Shown: positions 35,332-43,323 of the stretch, one piece after another
Layout: every line of letters starts with the position of its first letter
How positions within the stretch are numbered: the stretch's first letter is position 1
From: Natronosalvus vescus
Lineage (GTDB): Archaea > Halobacteriota > Halobacteria > Halobacteriales > Natrialbaceae
NCBI RefSeq assembly: GCF_023973145.1
Contig: NZ_CP099546.1
Coordinates: 1,364,001 to 1,428,000 of the forward strand
Direction: 5' to 3'
DNA length: 64,000 nt
Made by a program: the position numbers and the translations under genes
The notes under the pieces: generated by a model
What the model saw: only the letters and a program-made list of their open reading frames with translations
What the model was told of the DNA's origin: nothing
The model's database searches: none

Positions 35332-35652
35332 ATGGTCTCGCCCGTCGACGCGATCGGTCTCCTCGTCATCGTGGGTCTCCACACGCTGTTTGCGGCCATC
35401 GCCACGCGATTTTTCCGCATCAGGCTCGAGACGCAGTGGGGGTCGCTGATCTACATCGCTTTTCTGATCCCGGTCGCGCTGTTCGCTTCGATGCTCGTCC
35501 TCTCGGGAACGCTCGGCCTGGGCCCCGACCTTGGCTCGGCGGAGATGGTGTTCGTCGTCGTGATCGCCCTGCCGGTGCTGCTCGGCTACACCATCGACGT
35601 CTTCTGGATGCCCCATCCGGAGGACGTCGAGTTACCGGATACGGCGGAGTAG
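35332..35652 (+). CDS. Three-span membrane protein (106 aa), unknown function
   Basis: 106 residues with three hydrophobic helices (IGLLVIVGLHTLFAAIATRFF, LIYIAFLIPVALFASMLVLSG, MVFVVVIALPVLLGYTIDVFW) and an acidic tail (MPHPEDVELPDTAE). It is divergent from the E1 alpha gene. I do not recognise its family. A tandem repeat begins 14 bases after its stop. Confidence 0.7.
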   Translation: MVSPVDAIGLLVIVGLHTLFAAIATRFFRIRLETQWGSLIYIAFLIPVALFASMLVLSGTLGLGPDLGSAEMVFVVVIALPVLLGYTIDVFWMPHPEDVELPDTAE

Positions 35653-35665
35653 TGGGAAATCTCTG

Positions 35666-35751
35666 TGTTCAGCGTTCAGTGTTCTGCGTGCAGTGTTTCA
35701 GCGTGTAGTGTTTCAGCGTGCAGTGTTCAACGTTCAGTGTTCGGCCTCGAG
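35666..35751. repeat. Tandem repeat of 14-15 bases spanning the tmk stop codon
   Basis: Six units follow the pattern TGTT(T)CxGCGTxCAG. The fifth and sixth run into the 3' end of the thymidylate kinase gene (stop at 35734-35736 on the minus strand). The array fills the whole gap between two convergent genes. Confidence 0.8.
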
Positions 35752-36336
35752 TCGGTCGGCTAGCACCGTTTCAATTTGCTCGAGCACGTCTTCGGGTGGC
35801 TGGCTTGCGTCGATGCGGACGAAACGTCTCGGATCGTCGGCGATCAGTCGGTCGTAGTTGTCCCGCACCTGCGCGAGGTAGGCGGCGTGTTCGAACTTGT
35901 TCGTCGCCCCGGCGCGGGCGGCGGCAGTCTCGGGATCCAGATCGAGGTAAATCGTCAGATCGGGCTCGATCGTGAACGCTCGGTGAATGCCGATGATGTA
36001 CTCCATCGGCCGGGTGATCCGCCCCTCGAGTGTGGCGCCCTGGTAGGCGTAGCGGGAGTCGGCGTACCGATCGGAGATCACGAGGTCGCCGCGCTCGAGG
36101 GCGGGTTCGATGACCCGTGAGAGGTGGTCGGCGTGATCGGCAGTGTACAGAAACAGCTCCGCCAGCGAGTCGGCATCGTCGTCCTCGATCGATCGGTAGA
36201 CGGCCTCGCCGTACCACGAACCGGTCTCGCCGGCGGTGGGTTCGCGAGTGAACGTCGCCTCCGGGTAGAAGTCGTGCAACGCCTCCCAGACGGTCGTCTT
36301 TCCGGTGCCGTCCAGTCCCTCGAGCGTGACCAGCAT
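35734..36336 (-). CDS. tmk: Thymidylate kinase
   Basis: 200 residues. P-loop GLDGTGKTT at residues 7-15. The DR motif is [14 protein letters not shown]. The LID region is short ([16 protein letters not shown]) and lacks the usual Arg-rich stretch, as in other archaeal forms. The enzyme phosphorylates dTMP to dTDP for DNA synthesis. [11 protein letters not shown] is also typical. ATG 36336 puts the P-loop six residues in, as in the family; an earlier ATG nine codons upstream is less likely. Confidence 0.93.
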   Translation of the reverse strand: MLVTLEGLDGTGKTTVWEALHDFYPEATFTREPTAGETGSWYGEAVYRSIEDDDADSLAELFLYTADHADHLSRVIEPALERGDLVISDRYADSRYAYQGATLEGRITRPMEYIIGIHRAFTIEPDLTIYLDLDPETAAARAGATNKFEHAAYLAQVRDNYDRLIADDPRRFVRIDASQPPEDVLEQIETVLADRLEAEH

Positions 36337-36366
36337 ACACGGATATCGCCGCGTGGGGTACAATTA

Positions 36367-36480
36367 TGTGTCGACGGCCGCTCGAGGGGTGGTCGTGTGT
36401 CGACGGCCGCTCGAGGGGTGGTCGTGTGCCGACGGCCGCTCGAGGGTGTGTTGATATGTTAAGAGTGGCTCGAGGGATGC
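36367..36480. repeat. Tandem repeat of a 29-base unit between tmk and the NDUFA9-like gene
   Basis: Two perfect 29-base copies (36367-36395, 36396-36424) are followed by a third that decays after about 24 bases (36425-36453). Looser CTCGAGGG-containing copies run to about 36480. The core is GTCGACGGCCGCTCGAGGGG. It is not a CRISPR array because there are no spacers. Confidence 0.85.
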
Positions 36481-36554
36481 TGCTATGTTGATGACCGCCC
36501 GCGGCGGACTGTAACTCGTGCTCGAGGTCGCCAGACCTTACAGGGTAGGTCACA

Positions 36555-36562
36555 CTTATATT
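36555..36562 (+). promoter_or_regulatory. TATA box of the NDUFA9-like gene
   Basis: CTTATATT lies about 27 bases before ATG 36587, consistent with a leaderless transcript and with this start. Confidence 0.6.
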
Positions 36563-36586
36563 GGGGACGACATCGTACAGTCGGAC

Positions 36587-37504
36587 ATGAACGTACTGGT
36601 CGCTGGCGGAACCGGCTTCATCGGGACGAACCTGTGTGCGGAACTCCGGGATCGGGGCCACGCGGTGACTGCGCTGTCTCGAAATCCCGACCCAACGTCC
36701 GTTCCCGAGGGCGTCGAAACGGCGATGGGCGACGCACAGGCGTACGATTCGATCGCCGAAACGGTCGCCGACCACGACGCGGTCATCAACCTCGTTTCCC
36801 TGTCCCCGCTGTACCAACCTCCAAGCGGCACGAGCCACGAGGAGGTACACTTACAGGGGACGGAAAACCTCGTTCGAGCGGCCGAGGAGGGCGGCACGGA
36901 TCGCTTCGTCCAGATGAGTGGCCTCGGTGTCGACCCCGACGCTCCCACGGCGTTCCTTCGAGCGAAAGGGCAGGCTGAGGAGGTCGTCAGGGACTCCTCG
37001 CTCGCGTGGACGATCTTCTGTCCGTCGGTCGTCTTCGGTGACGGAGCCGAGTTCGTCGAGTTCACGAAAAAACTCACGACGCCGTATCTCACCGGACTCC
37101 CCGGCGGCGGAAAGACCCCGTTCCAGCCCATCTGGGTCGGTGACCTGGTACCGATGCTGGCGGACGCCCTCGAGGACGACCGTCACATTGGGAAACGCTA
37201 CGAGATCGGTGGCCCCGAAGTGCTCACGATGAAACGAGTGGCCGAACTGGCCTACGAGGCCGAGGGGAAATTCCTGACGGTGCTCCCCGTGCCGATGGCG
37301 CTGGCGAAGCTCGGACTGACCGTCGCCGGGCCAGTACCGTTCATTCCCTTCGGCCCCGACCAGGCACGCTCGCTCAAAGTCGACAACACCGTCGACGACA
37401 ACGACATTGCAGCCTTCGGCCGCACCGAGGACGAGTTGCGGACGCTCGAGGAGTACCTCGGACTGACGCCGTCGTCGTCTCCTGCCCATGCGGAAGCCGT
37501 TTAA
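36587..37504 (+). CDS. Complex I NDUFA9-like NAD(P)-binding protein
   Basis: 305 residues of the atypical short-chain dehydrogenase class. The Rossmann motif is VLVAGGTGFIGTNL. It has INLVSLSPLYQPPSG, FVQMSGLGVDPDAPTAFLRAKGQAEE, FCPSVVFGDGAEF and YEIGGPEVLTMKRVAELAYE. The YxxxK pair is replaced by FLRAK, so ordinary oxidoreductase chemistry is doubtful. NDUFA9-like proteins bind NADPH and stabilise complex I; in archaea the role is unknown. Confidence 0.82.
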   Translation: MNVLVAGGTGFIGTNLCAELRDRGHAVTALSRNPDPTSVPEGVETAMGDAQAYDSIAETVADHDAVINLVSLSPLYQPPSGTSHEEVHLQGTENLVRAAEEGGTDRFVQMSGLGVDPDAPTAFLRAKGQAEEVVRDSSLAWTIFCPSVVFGDGAEFVEFTKKLTTPYLTGLPGGGKTPFQPIWVGDLVPMLADALEDDRHIGKRYEIGGPEVLTMKRVAELAYEAEGKFLTVLPVPMALAKLGLTVAGPVPFIPFGPDQARSLKVDNTVDDNDIAAFGRTEDELRTLEEYLGLTPSSSPAHAEAV

Positions 37505-37530
37505 GTGGTGTCGATCCAATCAGCCACCGG

Positions 37531-38205
37531 CTACCCGATTCCCAGCACCCGCAGCAGTCCGTGGGAAACGCCGACCAGCAACGAAAAATACAGGACGTTG
37601 GCGACGAGGGTCATCGCGAGGAACCACTTCACCGGGTAGGAACTGACGCCAGCGGGGATGGCCACCAACCCCCTGACGATGGGGAGGAAGGTGGTCACAA
37701 AGATGCTCGCACCGCCGTAGCGGTCGAACACCCGCTCGATGTATCGAAAGCGGCTCTCGCCGATCCGCTCGAGGGCTCTTCCAGGTAGTGTTTCCAGAAA
37801 AACTCGCTGTCGGAGCCGTCCGACTGGTCTGGGGGTATTGGTGTCGAAACTCCGGTAGGTCGTCCACTGTCCGGCCACAACCGAGAGCGTACAGCCCCCA
37901 CACAGGAGGGCGAGAATCGGCCACGACGGAGTCGTGACTGCGACGACGGACACGAAGACGACAGGCGGCTGGAATAGTTTGCCGACCACGAGCCCCTCCA
38001 GGTAAAAGAGGCCGATCAAGAGCGGAAGGCCGACGAAGAGGATGAGCCGGGTGACGGCGTCGGCAGCCGATTCGAAAATCATCTCTCTCAGGTTCTCCAG
38101 ACGGGGTGATTTTGGTTTCGGCTGGTTTCGGGTCGTGCAGGTTGCAGTCGGTGGTTCGCGGGCTTCCTGTCGTTCTGGTGTGGTGGGTTGTTCGGTGGCA
38201 AGCAC
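37531..38205 (-). CDS. DedA/VTT-domain membrane protein
   Basis: Up to 224 residues. After a Pro/Thr-rich N-terminus come hydrophobic helices and the DedA region: FDRYGGASIFVTTFLPIVRGLVAIPAGVSSYPVKWFLAMTLVANVLYF. The F/Y-x-G and RxxxxxPAG motifs are typical. DedA proteins are linked to lipid flipping and membrane potential. The GTG start at 38205 overlaps the TAG of the upstream kinase gene. The first 41 codons have a poor third-position GC content, so ATG 38082 is a real alternative. Confidence 0.75.
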   Translation of the reverse strand: MLATEQPTTPERQEAREPPTATCTTRNQPKPKSPRLENLREMIFESAADAVTRLILFVGLPLLIGLFYLEGLVVGKLFQPPVVFVSVVAVTTPSWPILALLCGGCTLSVVAGQWTTYRSFDTNTPRPVGRLRQRVFLETLPGRALERIGESRFRYIERVFDRYGGASIFVTTFLPIVRGLVAIPAGVSSYPVKWFLAMTLVANVLYFSLLVGVSHGLLRVLGIG

Positions 38206-39092
38206 TACTGCTCGTGTTGTGCGGCGAGTAACGCGTCGACGCTGCTTGACGTGGGCGCGCTGCGGGCTCCTTCAGTACTCGCGGCGAGCGCCCCACAGGC
38301 GTTCGCGAACTCGAGGACGCGCTCGATGTCGTCGGTCTGCAGATAGGTGGCGATAAAGCCCGCGGCGAACGCGTCACCGGCCCCGGTCGTGTCGACCGGG
38401 TCGATATCGAATCCCGGATGGTGAACCGAGCCGGTCGGGGTGTGTACTTCGGCACCGTCGCCGCCGTACTTGATCGCGAGGATCCGATCGCTGTACTCCG
38501 AGACGGAATACGTTTCCTCGAGTATGGCCTCGACTTCCCGGTCGTTGAGGAAGATGATGTCGGCGAGTTCGATCGTGTCGGAGTAATCTCGACTGGCGAG
38601 GCGTCTGCCGGGATCGACGCTGACGGTCGCTCCGGATTCGCTGGCCAGGCGGGCGAGTCGGCTCGCCGTCTCCGGGCGCTGACTCGTCAGATGGATGTGG
38701 GTGGCACGCTCGATCCGCTCGGGAACGATGTCGTCCGGGCGGACGGCTTCGTTGACACCGTCGTTGCCGAGCACGGCTACCTCACCGGCGTCGTCGACCA
38801 GAATGTACTTGACTGCCGTGTCGGCGTCCTCGACGATCCGCAGACCATCGAGCGAGACGCCCGTGGCCTCGAGTTCGCGTCTGGCGAGTAATCCGTTGTC
38901 GTCGTCGCCGATGCTGCCGATAAGGCCGGTGTCGACCTCGAGCCCGGCGAGGGCGGTGGCGACGTTGGCGGCGCTTCCACCCCCCGACTGGCGCTGTAAT
39001 CGGATGGCGGCTTCACCGTCCGGCTCGGGGAAATTGTCGACGCGAAGCGTCACGTCCCAGTTGACGTGACCGGCGGTAAGTACGGTAACCAT
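38205..39092 (-). CDS. PfkB family sugar/nucleoside kinase
   Basis: 295 residues. It starts VTVLTAGHVNWDVTLRVDNFPEPDGE, followed by the GGGSAANVATALAGL signature. The anion hole and catalytic base are in DTTGAGDAFAAGF. PfkB kinases phosphorylate sugars, nucleosides or sugar phosphates with ATP or ADP. A ribose-1,5-bisphosphate isomerase lies 1.2 kb upstream on the same strand. Halophilic archaea have a pentose bisphosphate route that uses a PfkB ribose-1-phosphate kinase, so this is a candidate for that step. Ribokinase or a general sugar kinase is the alternative. Confidence 0.8.
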   Translation of the reverse strand: MVTVLTAGHVNWDVTLRVDNFPEPDGEAAIRLQRQSGGGSAANVATALAGLEVDTGLIGSIGDDDNGLLARRELEATGVSLDGLRIVEDADTAVKYILVDDAGEVAVLGNDGVNEAVRPDDIVPERIERATHIHLTSQRPETASRLARLASESGATVSVDPGRRLASRDYSDTIELADIIFLNDREVEAILEETYSVSEYSDRILAIKYGGDGAEVHTPTGSVHHPGFDIDPVDTTGAGDAFAAGFIATYLQTDDIERVLEFANACGALAASTEGARSAPTSSSVDALLAAQHEQ

Positions 39093-39207
39093 TCGGTGGA
39101 TGTAGAGTGACGAGAGCCGCCCAAAAAACGTTATCGTCTCTGCCAGCCCGATGGAGATATCGAATGGTTGTTTCCAGGTCGCTGTACGCGCTGGGGCGTG
39201 ACCGGGG

Positions 39208-40035
39208 CTACCCCATGCTCACGGTAAAGAGCAGGAGGTTGTGAACTCCTGGCCCGAGGCCGACCGCGGCGATCAGGGCGAGAATAAGTCGTGCCTGACG
39301 GGGTTCCTCCCGGACGTACTCCTTGAACAGTGTGACGATGAGGAGCGCGAGGGCGACCTTCACGAGGATGAATAGCCAGCCGGCACCGATGTACTCGGCT
39401 GTCGGCAACATACCGCCAACCTCGAGGATTAACTGCGATGCCGGTACCTCCTCGGTTGCACCGAGGATGTCGTAGCCGATTGCCGTCGAAACACCGTCGA
39501 GTGCGTGTCCGAACACGACGAGCGCACCCGTCAGGCTGGTGATTGCTGCGACCTCGGTCTGCCAGAGGCTGATCGCGAGCCACGCGATCGCGGCGACGAT
39601 ACCGGTAACGACGATGGTTATGACGGGCCACAGCGGGGCAAAGTTCCCAACCTGCCAGCCGGCGATGATCGTGAACATCGCGAACACCACGACGAATCCC
39701 GTTCCGGTGATCCCGACGAACCGTTCGATCGAACGCTGTAATCCGGCCGCGTACAGAAAGCTCCCGGCAATCCAGGCGAAGCCGCCGATTGCCGCCGTCG
39801 TCGCGTACACCGTCGGCGCGCTGAACAGTAACTCGATGCTCGGGGGAAACTCCTCGAGTTTGTACAGTACGTGGAACGTCGAGCCGAGCATCATCCACGG
39901 TGCGAAGGCGATAACCGTCTCGTCAGTCACCGGCGGTTCCAGCACCCACAGGAGGGCGACGATTCCCGAGAGCACCACCAGCAGCGGTACCACCATATAC
40001 CACGGTGGGATCACAAACCCCTCTGGAAACACCAT
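39208..40035 (-). CDS. DUF63 family membrane protein
   Basis: 275 residues with eight or so hydrophobic helices. DUF63 marks include GFVIPPWYMVVPLLVV, a DETVIAFAPWMMLGSTFHVLYKL region, GHALDGVSTAIGYD and a C-terminal LGPGVHNLLL. The family is archaeal and its function is unknown; the conserved polar residues inside the helices suggest an intramembrane activity. ATG 40035 is chosen because the first helix begins soon after it. Confidence 0.8.
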   Translation of the reverse strand: MVFPEGFVIPPWYMVVPLLVVLSGIVALLWVLEPPVTDETVIAFAPWMMLGSTFHVLYKLEEFPPSIELLFSAPTVYATTAAIGGFAWIAGSFLYAAGLQRSIERFVGITGTGFVVVFAMFTIIAGWQVGNFAPLWPVITIVVTGIVAAIAWLAISLWQTEVAAITSLTGALVVFGHALDGVSTAIGYDILGATEEVPASQLILEVGGMLPTAEYIGAGWLFILVKVALALLIVTLFKEYVREEPRQARLILALIAAVGLGPGVHNLLLFTVSMG

Positions 40036-40291
40036 AGCACAATAGGTACAGACCAGCGTAAAACAGTTTCCGGTTATCGTTGATGTTCGGTTGTCATCTT
40101 CCCGTGGCCCCTCGACCAACGGGCTTGATCGGCAAGACGAATCGGGTGACTCGTCTCGAGATCGTCTTCGTCCCCAGAAGCTGGCGACAGGGAGCTGTCC
40201 TCAGGCCCGAGGATGGCTATTGAAGGACGTCTTCGGATTGGGGAGTGGTGCTGGCTCGAGAGCGTTACCCGCTCACTTCAGCTTCCGGCCG

Positions 40292-41284
40292 TTACTGCGT
40301 CCAGGGATCGGTCGTCGTCTCCCCGAACAACTCGCGCATGAGCATCACGATACTCTCCGGAGGGTACTGTCCGTGTTCGGTGACGATGGCGTCGACGTGG
40401 CGCGGCGGTGTGACGTCGAAGGCCGGGTTTTCGACGACCAGCCCCCCGTCGGTACCTGGTTCGTCCCCGGAACCGTCGGCAATGGTCGCGAGGGCGTCCG
40501 CCTCGAGCACCTCCCGTTCGTCGCGCATCTCGATTTCGACGGTGTGGCCCGTCATCGTATCCGGGTGGAGTTTGATCGACTGGGCGGCGACCATCACCGG
40601 AACACCGCGCTCACGGGCGTTGACCGCGAGTCCGCTCGTCCCGATTTTGTTGATGACGCTGCCGTCGGCGGCGATGCTGTCGGCACCCACGAGCACGTGA
40701 TCGGCTTCGTCCAGGTACCGGCGGGCGGCGTTGTCGACGACGAGCGTCACCGGGACGCCCATCGCGCGCAACTCCCGGGCGGTGATGTGTCCCTGGAGAC
40801 GGGGTCTGGTTTCCTTGACGATGGCTTCGATGTGTTTACCGTCCTCGATAGCCGCCTCCACGCAGGCGAGGGCGTCCGTCGAGTGACAGTGGGTCATGAC
40901 GACGTCGCCGTCCCGCAACCGGTTGGCACCGACGCTGCCGAGGGTTTCCTGGGCGGCCTCGAGATCGTCCCGAAACTGCTCGGCGCGGTTGATCGTCGCC
41001 GCACGCATCTCAGCGGCCGTTTCCCCGTCCATTCCGCGCAGGACGTACCGGAGCGCGTTCGGCAAGCTAACTGCTGTCGGGCGCGTTTCATAGAGGGTCG
41101 TCGCTGCCGCCTCGAGTTCCGCTCTGAACGCCTCGGTGCTCTCGGCATCCGAAGCCTTTGCTTGAGCAGCGAGGGCAGCTGCAGCAGCGTCAGCAATGGT
41201 GGCAGCGCCGCGGATCTCCATGTCGGCGATGTCGACGGCCGTCGATTCGACGCTCGGAGCGACGTCGGGCGTTTCGGAGGTCAT
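40292..41284 (-). CDS. Ribose-1,5-bisphosphate isomerase (eIF2B-like fold)
   Basis: 330 residues. An N-terminal helical part ends in SLPNALRYVL. The active-site region is DVVMTHCHSTDAL with Cys133, and VLVGADSIAADGSVINKIGT with Asp202. These positions match the catalytic Cys133 and Asp202 of the Thermococcus enzyme in number as well as in context. The enzyme turns ribose-1,5-bisphosphate into ribulose-1,5-bisphosphate in nucleoside breakdown. Haloarchaea use this in a pathway without RuBisCO. An eIF2B role in translation is less likely given the residue match. Confidence 0.88.
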   Translation of the reverse strand: MTSETPDVAPSVESTAVDIADMEIRGAATIADAAAAALAAQAKASDAESTEAFRAELEAAATTLYETRPTAVSLPNALRYVLRGMDGETAAEMRAATINRAEQFRDDLEAAQETLGSVGANRLRDGDVVMTHCHSTDALACVEAAIEDGKHIEAIVKETRPRLQGHITARELRAMGVPVTLVVDNAARRYLDEADHVLVGADSIAADGSVINKIGTSGLAVNARERGVPVMVAAQSIKLHPDTMTGHTVEIEMRDEREVLEADALATIADGSGDEPGTDGGLVVENPAFDVTPPRHVDAIVTEHGQYPPESIVMLMRELFGETTTDPWTQ

Positions 41285-41438
41285 GCGCGTTCGTTCGTCC
41301 CCCGATAATAAAAGCCCGCGGACGGTAATTTGCGTTCACGCCATCTATGAGATGGAGTGGCAGCTTTCGCTCGAGTCGGACGGCAGATGGAAACGACAGG
41401 TGTTATAGTCGCTCACTCACTCGAAGGTGCCAACGGAT

Positions 41439-42023
41439 ATGGAGTTACAGATCGCGGGCGTCGTTGCAGCCCTCGCCGTCACCGCCCTCGCCCTCTGGAT
41501 CGTGCGCCGCGGGCACGAGACCGAACCCGCCGAGCCCTGGAGCGCGGCCGACGTCGACGCCTATCTCGAGTCGTCAGAACTGTACGATGTCGACCAGTTG
41601 AAAGAGATCGGAGCCTACGACGTGCTCCTTGGAGTGGCCGAAGCGGGCGAGGTCACTGACGAGGAAGCGTTCGAACGGCTGTGTGATGCGGTCGTCGCCG
41701 CCGGTGCCGACTGGGAGGACGCTGTCGAGGAGTTCGCCGATGGCGACCTTGACGACATCTCTCGTTCCTGGCAGGCCCATCAGGACGCTCGAGAGCGCGA
41801 GCCGCCAGTGGACATCGGGGAGGAGGTACGACTGGGCGTCCTCGAACTCGAGACTCACCACTCGGGCGACCGTCGTGCCGTCGGCAAGGTCGAGGGGTTC
41901 GTCGTCTTCGTCCAGGACGTCCCCAAGCACGTCTCGGAGGGTGACATCCTCCGGGCGAAGGTGATGTACTTCAACCGACGAAAGACCTCCGCATCGGCCT
42001 CGTTGCTCGAGGTACTCGAGTGA
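41439..42023 (+). CDS. Membrane-anchored protein with C-terminal TRAM domain
   Basis: 194 residues. One N-terminal helix (LQIAGVVAALAVTALALWIV) anchors the protein. A helical acidic middle (AADVDAYLESSELYDVDQL, VTDEEAFERLCDAVVAAG) follows. The last 65 residues are a TRAM beta-barrel (VGKVEGFVVFVQDVPKHVSEGDILRAKVMYFNRRKTSASASL). TRAM domains bind RNA; most haloarchaeal ones are soluble, so membrane anchoring is notable. It is divergent from the isomerase gene. Confidence 0.75.
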   Translation: MELQIAGVVAALAVTALALWIVRRGHETEPAEPWSAADVDAYLESSELYDVDQLKEIGAYDVLLGVAEAGEVTDEEAFERLCDAVVAAGADWEDAVEEFADGDLDDISRSWQAHQDAREREPPVDIGEEVRLGVLELETHHSGDRRAVGKVEGFVVFVQDVPKHVSEGDILRAKVMYFNRRKTSASASLLEVLE

Positions 42024-42052
42024 GCCGTGGAACGAAACTGACCAAAACGTAT

Positions 42053-42072
42053 TTAGGTTTAGGCTCACCTAA
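42053..42072 (+). promoter_or_regulatory. DtxR/IdeR-like palindromic operator overlapping a TATA box
   Basis: TTAGGTTTAGGCTCACCTAA is an imperfect 20-base palindrome (TTAGGT and ACCTAA arms). It closely matches the bacterial DtxR consensus in size and sequence. TATTTAGG at its left edge is the expected TATA box about 27 bases before ATG 42082, so a repressor bound here would block transcription. Confidence 0.65.
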
Positions 42073-42081
42073 TCTCTGGTA

Positions 42082-42255
42082 ATGGACGTGCCCGCCCGGA
42101 AGAATGCTGACGACGCTCTCGAGGGTGATCTGACTGCTGCACTCGATCGACTCGTTACCTGCCACGAACCGCGACCCGGCAAAGCAGTGTTTACCGAACG
42201 GAACAACACCGACGGCTGGATCGCGACGGATCTGATCGTCGAACTCGAGCGATAA
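42082..42255 (+). CDS. Small protein (57 aa) under a DtxR-like operator
   Basis: 57 residues, MDVPARKNADDALEG at the start and GWIATDLIVELER at the end; one Cys-His pair (VTCHEP) lies in the middle. The size and WIATDLIVEL ending recall small haloarchaeal proteins of unknown function (the DUF7331 type comes to mind, weakly). It has its own promoter, whose TATA box is covered by an iron-type operator, so expression in metal limitation is expected. Coding is supported by codon use and by the leaderless promoter spacing. Confidence 0.6.
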   Translation: MDVPARKNADDALEGDLTAALDRLVTCHEPRPGKAVFTERNNTDGWIATDLIVELER

Positions 42256-42445
42256 GTACTGGCTTCACCGGCTCTTCACCGGTGATCGCCTTTCCTGTCG
42301 GTTGAGCCTCTAACGCCGGTCGTCGACGAAACACGCTCGTTCTCGGTACTGACCGGATTGGTCTCTGCAGGCGCTTGTTCCGAAATCCGATCGGAGGAAG
42401 GCACCGTTACTGGTGGCCTCTGTTCGAAATCATCTCGAGCCCTGC

Positions 42446-43054
42446 TTATTCGACGTCGATTTCACCGATCATCGTCGTCCGATGTGGATTACAGACGTAG
42501 TAGGCCATCTCCTCGCTCGCGGTGAACTCGAGGAACTGATCCTCGTCGGGGTCATCCGTGACGTCAGTCTCGAGGTCGTCGACGACCACTTCGTCCTCGT
42601 CCCAGATTTCGATATTGTGAGCGGCACCGTCACCCTCTTCCCAGCCGATTTCGTACTCTTCGTCGGCTTCGAGGACGAGCGTCGGGTTCGTTTCGCCTTC
42701 GATCGCATCGGGCTCGAGTCCCTCCCACCCCTCGGTCTGGCCGTCGAAGACGATCGTGGTGCCGGGTTCGATGGATTCTCCGTCGCCGTTGCCGTTTTCG
42801 TCTTCCTCCTCGTCTTCGTCGACGGTTTCGTCGTCTTCATCCTCCTCCTCGTCATCTGCATCGTCTTCCTCCGTTTCATCGTCCGTCACACCGTTGTCTT
42901 CTTCCGTTTCATCGTCCGTCACGTCGTCGTCCGGTACCCCGTCGTCTTCTTCGCCCGGGCCTTCGTCGGTACAGCCGGCGACAATCGCAGTTACAGCGGC
43001 AACGCCGCTGAGTCGTAGCAATCGCCGTCGAGAGTACGTAGAATCGTTTGACAT
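42446..43054 (-). CDS. Halocyanin-like blue copper lipoprotein
   Basis: 202 residues. A Tat signal (SRRRLLRLSGVAAVTAIVAGC) ends in a lipobox Cys. A strongly acidic linker of about 80 residues, with VTDDETEED repeated twice, leads to a cupredoxin domain. Copper ligands are His in GDGAAHNIEIW and the Cys, His and Met of YYVCNPHRTTM. The His-to-Met spacing is one residue shorter than in plastocyanin. It is divergent from nirK across 269 bases and so is a probable electron donor to nitrite reductase. The start at 43054 is fixed by the Tat motif. Confidence 0.85.
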   Translation of the reverse strand: MSNDSTYSRRRLLRLSGVAAVTAIVAGCTDEGPGEEDDGVPDDDVTDDETEEDNGVTDDETEEDDADDEEEDEDDETVDEDEEEDENGNGDGESIEPGTTIVFDGQTEGWEGLEPDAIEGETNPTLVLEADEEYEIGWEEGDGAAHNIEIWDEDEVVVDDLETDVTDDPDEDQFLEFTASEEMAYYVCNPHRTTMIGEIDVE

Positions 43055-43085
43055 GGTGGTTGTAGAACACCGCTGTGAGATGGAT

Positions 43086-43104
43086 AAGTGACTGCCCGTC
43101 ACTT
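43086..43104. promoter_or_regulatory. Inverted repeat at the halocyanin promoter
   Basis: AAGTGAC-TGCCC-GTCACTT is a perfect 7-base inverted repeat with a 5-base gap. On the minus strand it abuts CTTATCC, the likely TATA box of the halocyanin gene. It is a candidate operator of a nitrite, oxygen or redox regulator. Confidence 0.5.
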
Positions 43105-43288
43105 GCGTGCAGAGTAGTCGAAACCGCTGATTACATCAAGGACGACCGTTGTTCGATGAACTGTCATCTTTGGTGCGTGAAAGCGCAGTCAGATTTCCGT
43201 CTGTAAGGTGCCCTTTTCGGCGGTAAACTACTCCGAAGGCAGTCTATCGACCCAACAACGTCGATCACACCAACGGCTGCAAGCCACC

Positions 43289-43296
43289 GTTTTATT
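43289..43296 (+). promoter_or_regulatory. Candidate TATA box of nirK
   Basis: GTTTTATT lies about 30 bases before ATG 43324, compatible with a nearly leaderless transcript. Confidence 0.45.
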
Positions 43297-43323
43297 CAAA
43301 GACAGACGGAATCCTGGGACGAC

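Noticed and set aside
36367-36480. CRISPR array
   Set aside because: Repeat units are directly adjacent without unique spacers, and no cas genes are in the window.
40091-41308. 405-codon plus-strand frame opposite the ribose-bisphosphate isomerase
   Set aside because: Antisense shadow of a gene with catalytic residues matched exactly. No motif is seen in the shadow.
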